Below the pieces are notes generated by a model that saw only the letters and a list, made by a program, of their open reading frames with translations, was not told where the DNA came from and did not search any database. 64,000 bases of DNA from the NCBI RefSeq assembly GCF_036964905.1, contig NZ_JBALHR010000003.1, forward strand, positions 62,001 through 126,000, read 5' to 3'. The position numbers and the translations under genes were made by a program. Shown in pieces: positions 1 through 8,942 of the stretch (within the stretch, counting starts at the first letter, position 1; each line of letters begins with the position of its first letter). The stretch is from Gemmobacter denitrificans (GTDB lineage Bacteria; Pseudomonadota; Alphaproteobacteria; Rhodobacterales; Rhodobacteraceae).

Positions 1-1
1 T

Positions 2-1609
2 ACACAACTGGCGGCACTGGACAGCCTGTCGGGGATCGTATCGCCCGCCATGCTGGCCTCATTCGCAGCACTTGGGCTGTTCCCGTGGCTGGCGCGGTGG
101 GGGTTGAACCTGGTGCGGCGGCGGCGGGCCTACAAGGGCTGGACCCGGCCTTCCAGCTATGACCGCAATCTGATCGTGATCGGCGGCGGCGCGGCGGGGC
201 TGGTTTCGGCCTATATCGCGGCGGCGACCAAGGCCAAGGTGACGCTGGTCGAGGCGCACAAGATGGGTGGCGATTGCCTGAACTATGGCTGTGTGCCGTC
301 GAAGGCGCTGATCCGCAGTGCGAAACTGGCACACCAGATGCGGCAGGCGGCGCGCTATGGCCTGACCCCGGTCGCGCCGCAGGTGGATTTCGCGCAGGTC
401 ATGGCGCGCGTGCAGGATGTGATCGCCGATATCGAACCCCATGACAGCATTGAACGCTATACCGGTCTGGGGGTGGAGGTGCTGCAGGGCCATGCCCGGC
501 TGATTGATCCCTGGACAGTCGAGATTGCGCTGAACGACGGCGGCACTCAGCGGCTGACCAGCCGGGCCATTGTCATCGCGACGGGCGCGCACCCCTTTCT
601 GCCGCCGCTGCCGGGGCTGGATCAGGTGGGCGCGCTGACGTCAGATACACTCTGGCAGGCGCTGCGTGACCGGCCCGCACCGCCCGCGCGGCTGGTGGTG
701 CTGGGCGGTGGGCCGATCGGCACCGAGTTGTCGCAGGCCTTTGCCCGGCTGGGGTCGGGCGTGACGCAGATCGAAATGGCCCCACGTCTGATGGGCCGCG
801 AAGACCCGGAGGTATCCGAACTGGTCACCGCGTCGCTGCGGGCTGATGGGGTCGAGGTATTGACCGGGCACAAGGCGCTGGCCTGCGGCATCAGCGACGG
901 TGAAAAATGGATCGAGGTGGAACATCAGGGCCAGACCCGGCGCATCGTCTTTGATGAGATCATCGCCGCCGTGGGGCGCAGCCCGCGACTGACAGGCTTC
1001 GGGCTGGAAGAGTTGGGGATCAAGACCAATCGCGTCGTGGAAACCAACGACTATCTCGAAACCCTGTACCCCAATATCCTTGCCGCGGGCGATGTGGCGG
1101 GCCCTTATCAGTTCACCCATACGGCGGCGCATCAGGCATGGTTTGCGGCGGTGAATGCGCTTTTTGGCGATCTGAAACGCTTCAAGGTCGATTACCGGGT
1201 GATCCCATGGGCCACTTTCACCGACCCCGAGGTGGCGCGGGTCGGCCTGTCGGAAAGCGAAGCACGCGAGAAGGGCGTCGCGGTCGAGATCACCCGCTAT
1301 GGTCTGGATGATCTGGACCGGGCGATTGCCGACGGCGCGGCGCATGGCTTCGTAAAGGTGCTGACGGTGCCGGGCAAGGATCGTATTCTGGGTGTCACCA
1401 TCGTGGGCGAACATGCGGGCGATCTGATTGCCGAATTCGTGCTGGCGATGAAACACGGGCTGGGGTTGAACAAGATTCTGGGCACCATCCACATCTATCC
1501 GACCTGGGCCGAGGCGAACAAATACGCGGCCGGCGAATGGCGGCGGGCGCATGTGAATCCACGGATTCTGGCCTGGGTCGAACGCTATCACAGCTGGCGG
1601 CGCGGATGA
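2..1609 (+). CDS. Membrane-anchored FAD/NAD(P) disulfide oxidoreductase (E3/mercuric reductase-like), 5' partial
   Basis: Class I pyridine nucleotide-disulfide oxidoreductase related to dihydrolipoamide dehydrogenase and mercuric reductase. The reading frame stays open to the first bases of the window, so the true start is upstream; an internal ATG lies at 50. A hydrophobic segment (about nt 50-110) followed by an Arg-rich stretch precedes the FAD motif IGGGAAGL. The redox-active disulfide motif GGDCLNYGCVPSK, the NAD(P) motif VLGGGPIGTE, the second FAD motif (AAGDVAG) and a C-terminal dimerisation domain ending near HIYPTWAEA all follow. The membrane helix is probably the last helix of a TVP38/TMEM64 (DedA-like) domain, because E3-like proteins with such an N-terminus are known; the domain itself lies outside the window. 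Substrate unknown. It overlaps the next gene by 4 bp. Confidence 0.85.
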   Translation, partial: TQLAALDSLSGIVSPAMLASFAALGLFPWLARWGLNLVRRRRAYKGWTRPSSYDRNLIVIGGGAAGLVSAYIAAATKAKVTLVEAHKMGGDCLNYGCVPSKALIRSAKLAHQMRQAARYGLTPVAPQVDFAQVMARVQDVIADIEPHDSIERYTGLGVEVLQGHARLIDPWTVEIALNDGGTQRLTSRAIVIATGAHPFLPPLPGLDQVGALTSDTLWQALRDRPAPPARLVVLGGGPIGTELSQAFARLGSGVTQIEMAPRLMGREDPEVSELVTASLRADGVEVLTGHKALACGISDGEKWIEVEHQGQTRRIVFDEIIAAVGRSPRLTGFGLEELGIKTNRVVETNDYLETLYPNILAAGDVAGPYQFTHTAAHQAWFAAVNALFGDLKRFKVDYRVIPWATFTDPEVARVGLSESEAREKGVAVEITRYGLDDLDRAIADGAAHGFVKVLTVPGKDRILGVTIVGEHAGDLIAEFVLAMKHGLGLNKILGTIHIYPTWAEANKYAAGEWRRAHVNPRILAWVERYHSWRRG

Positions 1610-2229
1610 TTGACGCAAGGCTTCTGCCCCTGCAGGCGCAGCTTCTGGCCCCTGTCGCGGGTTGGCTGGCAGCGCGCGGCGTCAAGGCCGATACGCTGAC
1701 TTTGGCCGGATTTACGCTGGGGGCGCTGGCCGTTCCGGCCTTGGCGGCGGGGATGACGGGGCTTGCGCTGCTGCTGATCCTGTCCAATCGGATCATCGAC
1801 GGGCTGGATGGGGCGGTGGCGCGCATTGCCGGGCCGACCGACCGGGGCGCCTTTCTGGATATCGCGCTGGATTTCGTGTTCTACGCGCTTGTCCCGCTGG
1901 GCTTTGCGCTGCTGGACCCCGCGCGGAATGCGCTGGCGGCCTGCGCGCTGGTGGTGGCCTTTGTGGGCACCGGATCGTCCTTTCTGGCCTTCGCCACCAT
2001 TGCCGCCAAGACGGGCCGCCGCGCCACGGAGTACCCGACCAAGGGCATCTATTATCTGGGCGGGCTGACCGAGGGGACCGAAACCATTGCCGTCTTTGTC
2101 GCCATGTGCCTGTTTCCTTCGGCCTTTGTGCCGCTGGCCTGGGGCTTTGCCGCCGCCTGTGCGCTGACCACCCTGTTGCGGTGGCTTCAGGGGTGGCGGG
2201 CTTTTGCAGTTCCGCCCCGCCAGCGGTAA
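1606..2229 (+). CDS. CDP-alcohol phosphatidyltransferase family protein (YnjF-like)
   Basis: Integral membrane enzyme of 207 aa, expected to move a phosphatidyl or similar group from a CDP-alcohol to an alcohol acceptor. The family signature is present as DGAVAR...GAFLD...D, with DG, AR, G and both catalytic Asp residues; the gap between AR and G is one residue shorter than in PgsA. Several hydrophobic helices follow. The ATG overlaps the stop of the preceding flavoprotein gene (ATGA), so the two are coupled. The next genes are ynjBCD-like; in E. coli ynjF, also a CDP-alcohol phosphatidyltransferase, sits with ynjBCD. Acceptor and product cannot be read from the sequence. Confidence 0.85.
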   Translation: MIDARLLPLQAQLLAPVAGWLAARGVKADTLTLAGFTLGALAVPALAAGMTGLALLLILSNRIIDGLDGAVARIAGPTDRGAFLDIALDFVFYALVPLGFALLDPARNALAACALVVAFVGTGSSFLAFATIAAKTGRRATEYPTKGIYYLGGLTEGTETIAVFVAMCLFPSAFVPLAWGFAAACALTTLLRWLQGWRAFAVPPRQR

Positions 2230-2287
2230 CATCCGGCCTGTCTGGACGAACTGACCTGTAAGACTATCCTGACCCGGAGCCACAAGA

Positions 2288-3478
2288 ATGAAGAAACTGA
2301 CCTCTGCCACCCTGATGGCACTGACCCTGGCCACACCCACGCTGGCCGATGATTGGCAGGCCACACTGGATGCCGCCAAGGGCCAGACGGTCTATTGGAA
2401 TGCCTGGGGCGGGGATGATCGGACCAATGCCTTCATCGCCTGGGCCGGGCAGGAAACCGAACGGCTGTATGGCGTGAAGATCGAACAGGTCAAACTGTCA
2501 GACACCGCCGAGGCGGTGACGCGGGTCCTGTCGGAAAAGGCTGCGGGGCAGGATGCCGGGGGTGCGGTCGATCTGATCTGGATCAACGGGCCGAATTTTC
2601 TGGCGATGAAGGAGCAGGGCCTGTTGCACGGGCCTTTCGTGGCGGGTCTGCCCAATGCGCGGTATCTGGACCTGTCGCCGGCCTCTCCCAATTCGGTGGA
2701 TTTCACCGTGCCGGTCGAGGGAATGGAAAGCCCCTGGCGGTTGGCAAAATTCGTGTTCACCCACGATACCGCCCGTGTTGCCAATCCGCCTGCCGATATG
2801 GCGGGGTTCGTGGCTTGGGCATCCGAAAATCCAGGGCGGTTTACCCATCCTGACCCGTCAAACTTCATGGGCGCAACCTTTCTGAAACAGGCGCTGATCG
2901 AACTGGCCCCCGATCCCGCCGCGTTGCAGCAACCGGTGACCGATGAAAGCTTTGCTGCCACCGCAGCGCCGCTTTGGGCCTGGTATGACGCGCTGCGCCC
3001 GCATCTGTGGCGCAAGGGCGAGGCTTTCCCCGAAAATGAATCCGTGCAGCAGCAGTTGCTGAACGATGGGGAGATTGACATGGCGATGTCATTCGATCCG
3101 GCTTCGGCTGCGGCGGCGATTGCGCAGGGGCTTTTGCCCGAAACGGTCCGGGTCTTTGTGCCCAAGGGTGGCAGCATCGGCAATGTCAGCTTTGTCGCCA
3201 TCCCCTATAATGCCGCGCACAAAGAAGGTGCGATGGTGGTGGCGAATTTCCTGCTGGACCCTGCGACGCAGGCGCATATGCAGAATATCGACGTGCTGGG
3301 ATCGTTCTCGGTGCTGAATCCGGCACGGCTGGATGAAGGGGCCAAGGCGTCCTTCGCCGCGCTGCCAACCGCACCTGCCCTGCCAGCTCTGGCCGATCTG
3401 GGTCCGACCCTGCTGGAGCCCCATGCCAGCTGGATGACCCGACTGACCGAAGAATGGGCCAAGCGTTACACCAAGTGA
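2288..3478 (+). CDS. ynjB: ABC transporter substrate-binding protein, YnjB family
   Basis: Periplasmic solute-binding protein of 396 aa. A signal peptide (MKK, hydrophobic core, cleavage after about residue 20, TLA-DDW) is followed by a ThiB/iron-type two-lobe fold. Motifs such as YWNAWGGDDRTN near the mature N-terminus and VDLIWINGPNF about residues 95-105 are typical of the YnjB branch. It is the first gene of a binding protein-permease-ATPase set with overlapping ends. The ligand is not established for the family; E. coli YnjB is uncharacterised. A 58-bp gap separates it from the CDP-alcohol transferase gene, so a separate promoter is possible but none is clear. Confidence 0.85.
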   Translation: MKKLTSATLMALTLATPTLADDWQATLDAAKGQTVYWNAWGGDDRTNAFIAWAGQETERLYGVKIEQVKLSDTAEAVTRVLSEKAAGQDAGGAVDLIWINGPNFLAMKEQGLLHGPFVAGLPNARYLDLSPASPNSVDFTVPVEGMESPWRLAKFVFTHDTARVANPPADMAGFVAWASENPGRFTHPDPSNFMGATFLKQALIELAPDPAALQQPVTDESFAATAAPLWAWYDALRPHLWRKGEAFPENESVQQQLLNDGEIDMAMSFDPASAAAAIAQGLLPETVRVFVPKGGSIGNVSFVAIPYNAAHKEGAMVVANFLLDPATQAHMQNIDVLGSFSVLNPARLDEGAKASFAALPTAPALPALADLGPTLLEPHASWMTRLTEEWAKRYTK

Positions 3479-5184
3479 CGACCGAAGGGCGGCTTCTGCG
3501 CGGCATGGTTCTTCTGGTGGTGGGGATCGGGTTTCTGGCCCCCATCGCGGCTGGTGTGTGGCAGACGGCCCGGGCCGCTCTTGGCGTCCTGCCCGCGATT
3601 GGCGCGACCGAGCCGGGGTTGCAGGCCTTTGCCCTGCTTGCCGAGGTGCCCGGCATCGGACGTGCGATCTGGCTGAGCGTGGTGACCGGGCTGGGTTCGA
3701 CGCTGATGTCGCTGTTGATCGCGGGCGGGGTGGTGATCCTGGCATCGGATCGGTTGGCGGGGCGGCGCGGGGCGCGGCTGTTGGCCCCGTTTCTGGCGGC
3801 GCCCCATGCCGCCATGGCCATCGGACTTGCCTTTCTGCTGGCGCCCTCGGGCTGGATCGCGCGGGGGCTGGCCCCTGTCATGGGATGGGACCGACCGCCA
3901 GACCTCGCAACGGTGAATGATCCGCTGGGGCTGGCACTGATGCTGGGACTGATGGTCAAGGAGGTGCCGTTTCTGCTGCTGGTCATGCTGTCGGCCCTGA
4001 CACAGGTGCCGCCGCGGCGCGATCTGGCCATCGGCCGATCCCTTGGATATGGGCGCGGCATGGTCTGGGTGAAGGTGATCCTGCCGCAGATCTGGCCCTT
4101 GATCCGGCTACCGCTGATGGTGGTGCTGGCCTATGCTCTGTCTGTGGTCGATATGGCGCTGATCCTTGGGCCGTCGAACCCGCCAACGCTGGCCGTGCTG
4201 CTGGTACGGCTGTTCTCTGATCCCGATCTTGCGCGGTTGTTGCCTGCCTCTGCCGGCGCGATGTTGCAACTGGGGCTGGTGGTTGCCAGCTTTGCCGCGC
4301 TTTGGGGGGGCGAACACCTGTTGCGTGGCCTTGGCCTGATCTGGCTGCGGCGGGGGCGTCGGCAGGGGGTGGCGGACCTGTTGGCCCCCCGCGCGGCAGG
4401 GTTGGTTGCGCTGCTGCTGATGGGCCTGGGGGCGGGGGCGATGCTGTCCCTGCTGGTCTGGTCTATGGCCTGGCGCTGGCCCTGGCCCGAAATCTGGCCG
4501 GAAAGCGGGTCGCTCCAGGCCTGGGCACGCCCCGGTTCGGGCTGGGGCCGGGCCTTGTGGAATACCGCGCTGCTCGCCTTCGCTACCACGGGCCTGTCGC
4601 TGATGCTGGCCATTGCCTGGCTGGAGGCGGAAGATCGTGCCCGCATGGCACGCGCCCGCTGGGCCGAGGCGCTGATCTACCTGCCCTTGCTGGTCCCGCA
4701 GGTTTCCTTTCTGTTCGGGATGAATGTGTTGCTGTTGCGGCTGGGTCTGTCGGGCGGCATGGCGGCGGTGATCTGGGGCCAATGCCTGTTCGTCTTTCCC
4801 TATGTGATGATCGCGCTGAGCGATCCGTGGCGTGCCCGCGACCGGCGGTTGGACCGTGCGGCGGCGGCTCTTGGGGCCGGGCCGTGGCGGCGGATGGTGG
4901 CGGTCAAGCTGCCAGTGCTGCTGGCGCCGATCTGCACGGCCGCTGCCATCGGCATGGCTGTATCTGTGGCGCAATACCTGCCCACACTGTTTCTGGGCGC
5001 AGGGCGGATTGCAACCCTGACCACCGAGGCGGTGACCTTGTCCAGTTCTTCTGATCGGAGGGTGGTGGGGGTATTGGCAAGCCTGCAGGCGGTCTTGCCT
5101 TGGCTGGCCTATCTGGCGGCCTTCCTGCTGCCTGCATTGCTGCACCGCAATCGCCGCGACCTGAGGCCCGCCCATGACGCTTGA
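3475..5184 (+). CDS. ynjC: ABC transporter permease, YnjC family (two fused permease halves)
   Basis: Inner-membrane permease of about 569 aa made of two tandem binding-protein-dependent transport domains, as in E. coli YnjC and ThiP. Each half carries several hydrophobic helices and an EAA-type loop, for example GRSLGYGRGMVWVKVILP in the first half and AAALGAGPWRRMVAVKLP in the second, which contact the ATPase. I chose GTG at 3475 because it overlaps the ynjB stop as GTGA; an in-frame ATG at 3454 is the alternative. The 3' end overlaps the ATPase gene by 11 bp. Confidence 0.82.
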   Translation: MTTEGRLLRGMVLLVVGIGFLAPIAAGVWQTARAALGVLPAIGATEPGLQAFALLAEVPGIGRAIWLSVVTGLGSTLMSLLIAGGVVILASDRLAGRRGARLLAPFLAAPHAAMAIGLAFLLAPSGWIARGLAPVMGWDRPPDLATVNDPLGLALMLGLMVKEVPFLLLVMLSALTQVPPRRDLAIGRSLGYGRGMVWVKVILPQIWPLIRLPLMVVLAYALSVVDMALILGPSNPPTLAVLLVRLFSDPDLARLLPASAGAMLQLGLVVASFAALWGGEHLLRGLGLIWLRRGRRQGVADLLAPRAAGLVALLLMGLGAGAMLSLLVWSMAWRWPWPEIWPESGSLQAWARPGSGWGRALWNTALLAFATTGLSLMLAIAWLEAEDRARMARARWAEALIYLPLLVPQVSFLFGMNVLLLRLGLSGGMAAVIWGQCLFVFPYVMIALSDPWRARDRRLDRAAAALGAGPWRRMVAVKLPVLLAPICTAAAIGMAVSVAQYLPTLFLGAGRIATLTTEAVTLSSSSDRRVVGVLASLQAVLPWLAYLAAFLLPALLHRNRRDLRPAHDA

Positions 5185-5815
5185 GATCGACAATCTGACC
5201 CTGCGCTTTCGGGACCGGCCCGCGCTGTTTGCGCCCCTGACCTTGCGTATCGCCCCGGGCGAGGTGGGCACGGTGATGGGCCCTTCGGGGGTGGGCAAAT
5301 CCACCCTGCTGGATGCCATCGCCGGCCATCTGGCGCATGGGTTCACGCTGACAGGGGACGTGCGGTTGAACGGGCAATCGGTTCTGCGGCTGCCGCCAGA
5401 GCGTCGGCGGATCGGGCTGGTGTTTCAGGATGCGGTGCTGTTTCCGCATCTGTCGGTCGGGGATAATCTGGCCTTCGGGTTGACGCCAGACATCCGTGGC
5501 CGTGCCGCACGGGCAAATGCGGTTGAACAGGCGCTGATTCGGGCAGGGCTTGCGGGCCTTGCCCCGCGCGATCCGGCCACCCTTTCCGGGGGACAACGTG
5601 CGCGCGTTGCCCTGATGCGCGCCCTGCTGGCCGAACCTATGGCTCTGCTTATGGATGAACCATTCTCAAAACTTGATGCAAATTTACGCAGCGAGATGCG
5701 CAGCTTCGCCTTTGCGCATATTCGCGAACGTGATATACCTGCACTGGTTGTTACGCACGACCCTGCTGATGCAGAAGTTGCGAATGGCCCCAAATTCTTG
5801 TTGTCGGTCGCCTGA
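5174..5815 (+). CDS. ynjD: ABC transporter ATP-binding protein, YnjD family
   Basis: Cytoplasmic ATPase of 213 aa that powers the YnjBC importer. Walker A is GPSGVGKST (about residues 36-44), the Q-loop FQD, the signature LSGGQRARVAL, Walker B LLMDEPFSKLD, and the switch His is in VVTHDPADA. Length fits the short YnjD type (E. coli about 217 aa), without a regulatory domain. From about 5650 to the stop the codons turn clearly more A/T-rich at third positions than in the first two thirds of the gene, and this continues into the next gene. Confidence 0.88.
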   Translation: MTLEIDNLTLRFRDRPALFAPLTLRIAPGEVGTVMGPSGVGKSTLLDAIAGHLAHGFTLTGDVRLNGQSVLRLPPERRRIGLVFQDAVLFPHLSVGDNLAFGLTPDIRGRAARANAVEQALIRAGLAGLAPRDPATLSGGQRARVALMRALLAEPMALLMDEPFSKLDANLRSEMRSFAFAHIRERDIPALVVTHDPADAEVANGPKFLLSVA

Positions 5816-5914
5816 GCGACTGACAAATTTATCTTGTGGACTTGCTTTATTCTAAAATCTGCTGAATCTTTCTGAGGGGAAGAGACTTGGCGTGACCACC
5901 GCTTGGGGGAAACC

Positions 5915-6370
5915 ATGCCGTATCAGATCAAAATCCTGCCCGCACGCCGCCTGTGTCTGTTTCGAATGTTTGGCGATTTTGGCGTCAAAGACGGAAAAGC
6001 CTCTTTTCTGGAATACGCCAAGTCTGCGGCGTTTGATCCAGGTATCATGATGCTGACAGATGCCCGCGAAATCGGGGAAATCAACGTTTCCTTTGCCGAT
6101 ATGCTGATGAGTGTCTTCAGCGTGCAGTCAGCAATGGATCGCTTTAACAATGATACACCCAGCATCGTGCTGCTAGACACTGAAACGATGTACGGCATGG
6201 CCCGGATGTTGCAACAGGCTCTGGCGCTTAGCGGCAAGATCGCGCTGATGCCAACCATGTGTGAAGCCGAGGCACTGCAGCTTGCCGGGGTGCAAGGGGC
6301 CCGCATGGCCGATTTGCGGCGCGAGGCGGGCTTTCCCGGCTTCAGCCAAGTGTCAGGTCGCGCGGCGTAG
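5915..6370 (+). CDS. Unidentified 151-aa protein
   Basis: I do not recognise this family. The protein is soluble, without signal peptide or membrane helix, and alternates short beta-like and helical stretches (QIKILPARRLCLFRMFG; MMLTDAREIGEINVSFADM), which loosely recalls SpoIIAA/STAS-like domains; that is only an impression. An in-frame TTG at 5903 exists, but ATG 5915 with the purine-rich GGGGAAA just upstream is the better start. Base composition is lower in GC than the flanks and the upstream 90 bp are A/T-rich. The last 18 bp overlap the convergent hemY gene. Confidence 0.6.
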   Translation: MPYQIKILPARRLCLFRMFGDFGVKDGKASFLEYAKSAAFDPGIMMLTDAREIGEINVSFADMLMSVFSVQSAMDRFNNDTPSIVLLDTETMYGMARMLQQALALSGKIALMPTMCEAEALQLAGVQGARMADLRREAGFPGFSQVSGRAA

Positions 6371-7816
6371 AATCTGATCCAGTTCGATGACCTCCGGTTC
6401 CGGGCTTTCCGGTTCTGCGGAAGGGGTCGGAGCCGGGGCAGGAGGGTTCACCAGCAGGGGCAGCAGTTCTGCCCCTGACATCCTCGGTGCGGCCCCCTGC
6501 GGCGGTTCCCGCCAGGACAGGGTATCGAAGCCGCCACAATTGCCACAGATCGGGGCCCATTCGGCATGAATCGTCTGGCATTTGTCGCAGCACCATTGCG
6601 GGCCGCGCGGTGCCACAAGCGCCTTAGCCAACCAGGCCCGCACCTCTGCCTCGTCCGCGCCCTCACCGCGGGCGATGGCCGCCATAAGCGCCAGTGAACG
6701 CCCGGTTGGCGCGCTGTCCACCAGATTGCCAAGTGCGCGGCGTGCAGCAGGGAAATCTTCGGCGGCGATCAGAAGTTCGGCCTTCAGCATGCGGGTTTCG
6801 GGGTGGTCGGGCTTGATGGACAGCAGCGTGCCAAAGCGTTTCAGCCGGGCTTCGGCGGTTTCTTCGGGCACGATATCGGCAAATGCTGCGGCAAGATCGG
6901 GATGCGGCTGCGCCTCCCACGCCTTGCGGATCACCCGGGTTGCCCCCTTGGCATCGCCCGCCAGCGCCAGATTGCGCGCCGCCAGCGCCGCCGCCGGGAT
7001 CAGGTCGGGCGACAGCTTGTTGGCATCGATCGCGGCTTCGCGCGCCTCGATGCTGGCCCCTTCGGCCATCACGCCCTTGGCCTGTTGCAGGGCCAGAACC
7101 GCATCGCGGCGGCGGAATACATCGCGTGACAGGCCACCCGCCCGGGCCTTGGCCCCCAGCGTGGCGCGCGCGCCTTTCCAATCCTGCGCTTCGGCCTGCA
7201 ATTGCAGCAGGATATCCTGCGTTTCCGCATGGCGAGGCTTCATCGCAAAGGCCTTTTCGGCCAGTTTCAGCGCGGTTTCGCGGTCGCCTTCGGCGATTTT
7301 CTGGGTCAGAAGGCCCCGGATACCGATGAAGCGGCTGTCTTCGTGTTGCAGCAATGCCTTGTAGGCCTCGGCGGCGCGTTTGCCATCGCCTGCAGCCTCG
7401 GCGGCCTGCGCGACCAGAAGATTGGTCAGTTCCGGCTTGCCCAACAGCCGTTCGGCCTTGACCGCCCGCGACAGTGCCACCCGGTTTTCGCCCGACGCCA
7501 GAGCCAGCAGCCCTTCGGACAGCGCCTGATAGCCTTTGCGTTCGCGGTTGCGGTCGAAATAGCGGGAAATCGCGGTTTCATCACCGTTGATGAAGTGCAG
7601 CACAGCCATCAGCAGCCCCACCAGCTTTATCAGCAGCCAGAGCGTGCCAAAGATCGCAAGGATCGCCAGCACCGCCTGCAACGGCCCCAAGGTGAATTCA
7701 TAGCCCGCTGCCGTGATGCGCAGCCCATCGCCGCTATCGAGCAGCAGATGCGCGCCATAGGTGGCTGCCGCAACGGCTGCGAAGAAGATCAGCCCCTTGA
7801 TCAGTGCCCAGATCAT
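6353..7816 (-). CDS. hemY: HemY-like tetratricopeptide membrane protein
   Basis: Proteobacterial HemY (not the protoporphyrinogen oxidase of the same name), 487 aa. Two N-terminal membrane helices (about residues 5-22 and 42-65) precede a helical TPR region covering most of the protein. The C-terminus carries a four-cysteine zinc-ribbon/rubredoxin-like module, WCCDKCQTIH and ICGNCGGF, as in LapB-type proteins, then a Pro/Glu-rich tail. ATG 7816 is preceded by AAGGGGAC. It is the last gene of the hemD-mic60-hemY block, 10 bp after mic60. The exact biochemical role is unsettled; a link to haem biosynthesis comes from gene order and early genetics. Confidence 0.85.
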   Translation of the reverse strand: MIWALIKGLIFFAAVAAATYGAHLLLDSGDGLRITAAGYEFTLGPLQAVLAILAIFGTLWLLIKLVGLLMAVLHFINGDETAISRYFDRNRERKGYQALSEGLLALASGENRVALSRAVKAERLLGKPELTNLLVAQAAEAAGDGKRAAEAYKALLQHEDSRFIGIRGLLTQKIAEGDRETALKLAEKAFAMKPRHAETQDILLQLQAEAQDWKGARATLGAKARAGGLSRDVFRRRDAVLALQQAKGVMAEGASIEAREAAIDANKLSPDLIPAAALAARNLALAGDAKGATRVIRKAWEAQPHPDLAAAFADIVPEETAEARLKRFGTLLSIKPDHPETRMLKAELLIAAEDFPAARRALGNLVDSAPTGRSLALMAAIARGEGADEAEVRAWLAKALVAPRGPQWCCDKCQTIHAEWAPICGNCGGFDTLSWREPPQGAAPRMSGAELLPLLVNPPAPAPTPSAEPESPEPEVIELDQILRRAT

Positions 7817-7826
7817 GCGCGTCCCC

Positions 7827-8906
7827 TTATTTCTGTTCTGCAAGCAGGGTAGCCAGCGCCGCCCCGGCATCCAGCCGCGCCTGTGCCTGCGCACGCCATT
7901 CGGCCATTGGTTCGGCGGCAGTGGGCGGCAATGCGTCCAGTTCGGCCAGTGTTGCCGTCAGATCGCCCCGCGCCAGCGCAGCCTCGGCCCGCGACAGGAT
8001 CGCTTCGGGCGAGGTGCCGTCTTGGGGTGTCAGCGGGCGCGCGCCGGTCTGGGCCTTCAGAAAGCTGGTCAGCCGGTTGCCAAGCGTGGCATCCTGCCCC
8101 AATTCGGCCTGATGCGCGGCTTTCAGCGCTGCCCGGGCCGCATCTGAAAAGCTGTCCTGCAATTGTGGCATCGGCATCGGCGCGGTGGCATAGCGGGCCA
8201 GCGGTTCGGGCAGGATGATGCCCGCCGCGGCCAGATCGGCCAGAACGCCATCGGTGGCCGTGCCGTCGGCCAGGGCCTGTTCCAGCCGAAGCAGCAACCC
8301 CCGCCGGTCGGTTTCCGTGCGGATGGCCTCGGCCTCGGCGCGCAGCGCATCGGCTTCGCCCAAGGCGGCGCCAATCTGTTCGCGCACCTGTTCGGCCACC
8401 AGAGCCGAGACATCGGCCCCCCCGCCTTGCGCAACCTGTGCCTTCAGCGCAGCAATTTCGGCCTGCAAGGCGGCCAGATCGGGGCCGGTTTGTGCAGGCG
8501 CAACCTCCAGCGCGGCAAGGCGGTCCTCCACTGCGGTCAGGTCCGGGGCAGGGCGGTTGGCCAGTGCGTCGATCCGGGCCGATTGATCGGCCAGCGCCTT
8601 TTGCAGTGCAGCCAGATCAGCGGTGAGATCGGTGGCGGGTTCGGTCGGGGGGGCGACCAGCAGGGGCCAGCCCTGCTGCACACCATAGGTTGCCAACCCA
8701 AAGCCCAGGCCTGCGGCAACAACCCCGCCCGCAAGAAGCCCGACAAAGCGCCCCGCGCCCCCCGTCTGGGTCTTGGTGGCCGGTGCAGGGGCGGCGGCTT
8801 CGGGGGCTGGCTGGGGGGGCGCCATGTCTTGCGCCGCGTCTTCCGTCAGGTTGACGCCCTCGGCGGGCAGGGGCGGCGTGCTGTCCTTGATCTCTGGCTC
8901 TGACAT
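7827..8906 (-). CDS. Mic60/mitofilin-like inner-membrane protein
   Basis: Bacterial homologue of the mitochondrial crista protein Mic60 (COG4223), 359 aa. A Pro/Ala-rich cytoplasmic N-terminus (about 50 residues) is followed by one membrane helix (about 53-75), a long coiled-coil-prone periplasmic region rich in Ala, Leu and Gln/Glu (about 90-240), and a C-terminal mitofilin-type helical domain. Alphaproteobacterial Mic60 is associated with membrane curvature and intracytoplasmic membranes. The start ATG at 8906 has GGGGCGAG upstream. It lies between hemD and hemY on the same strand, the arrangement usual in alphaproteobacteria. Confidence 0.82.
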   Translation of the reverse strand: MSEPEIKDSTPPLPAEGVNLTEDAAQDMAPPQPAPEAAAPAPATKTQTGGAGRFVGLLAGGVVAAGLGFGLATYGVQQGWPLLVAPPTEPATDLTADLAALQKALADQSARIDALANRPAPDLTAVEDRLAALEVAPAQTGPDLAALQAEIAALKAQVAQGGGADVSALVAEQVREQIGAALGEADALRAEAEAIRTETDRRGLLLRLEQALADGTATDGVLADLAAAGIILPEPLARYATAPMPMPQLQDSFSDAARAALKAAHQAELGQDATLGNRLTSFLKAQTGARPLTPQDGTSPEAILSRAEAALARGDLTATLAELDALPPTAAEPMAEWRAQAQARLDAGAALATLLAEQK

Positions 8907-8942
8907 GACTCGCCCCTTTTCCAACGCTTCCTCAGACCCAAG

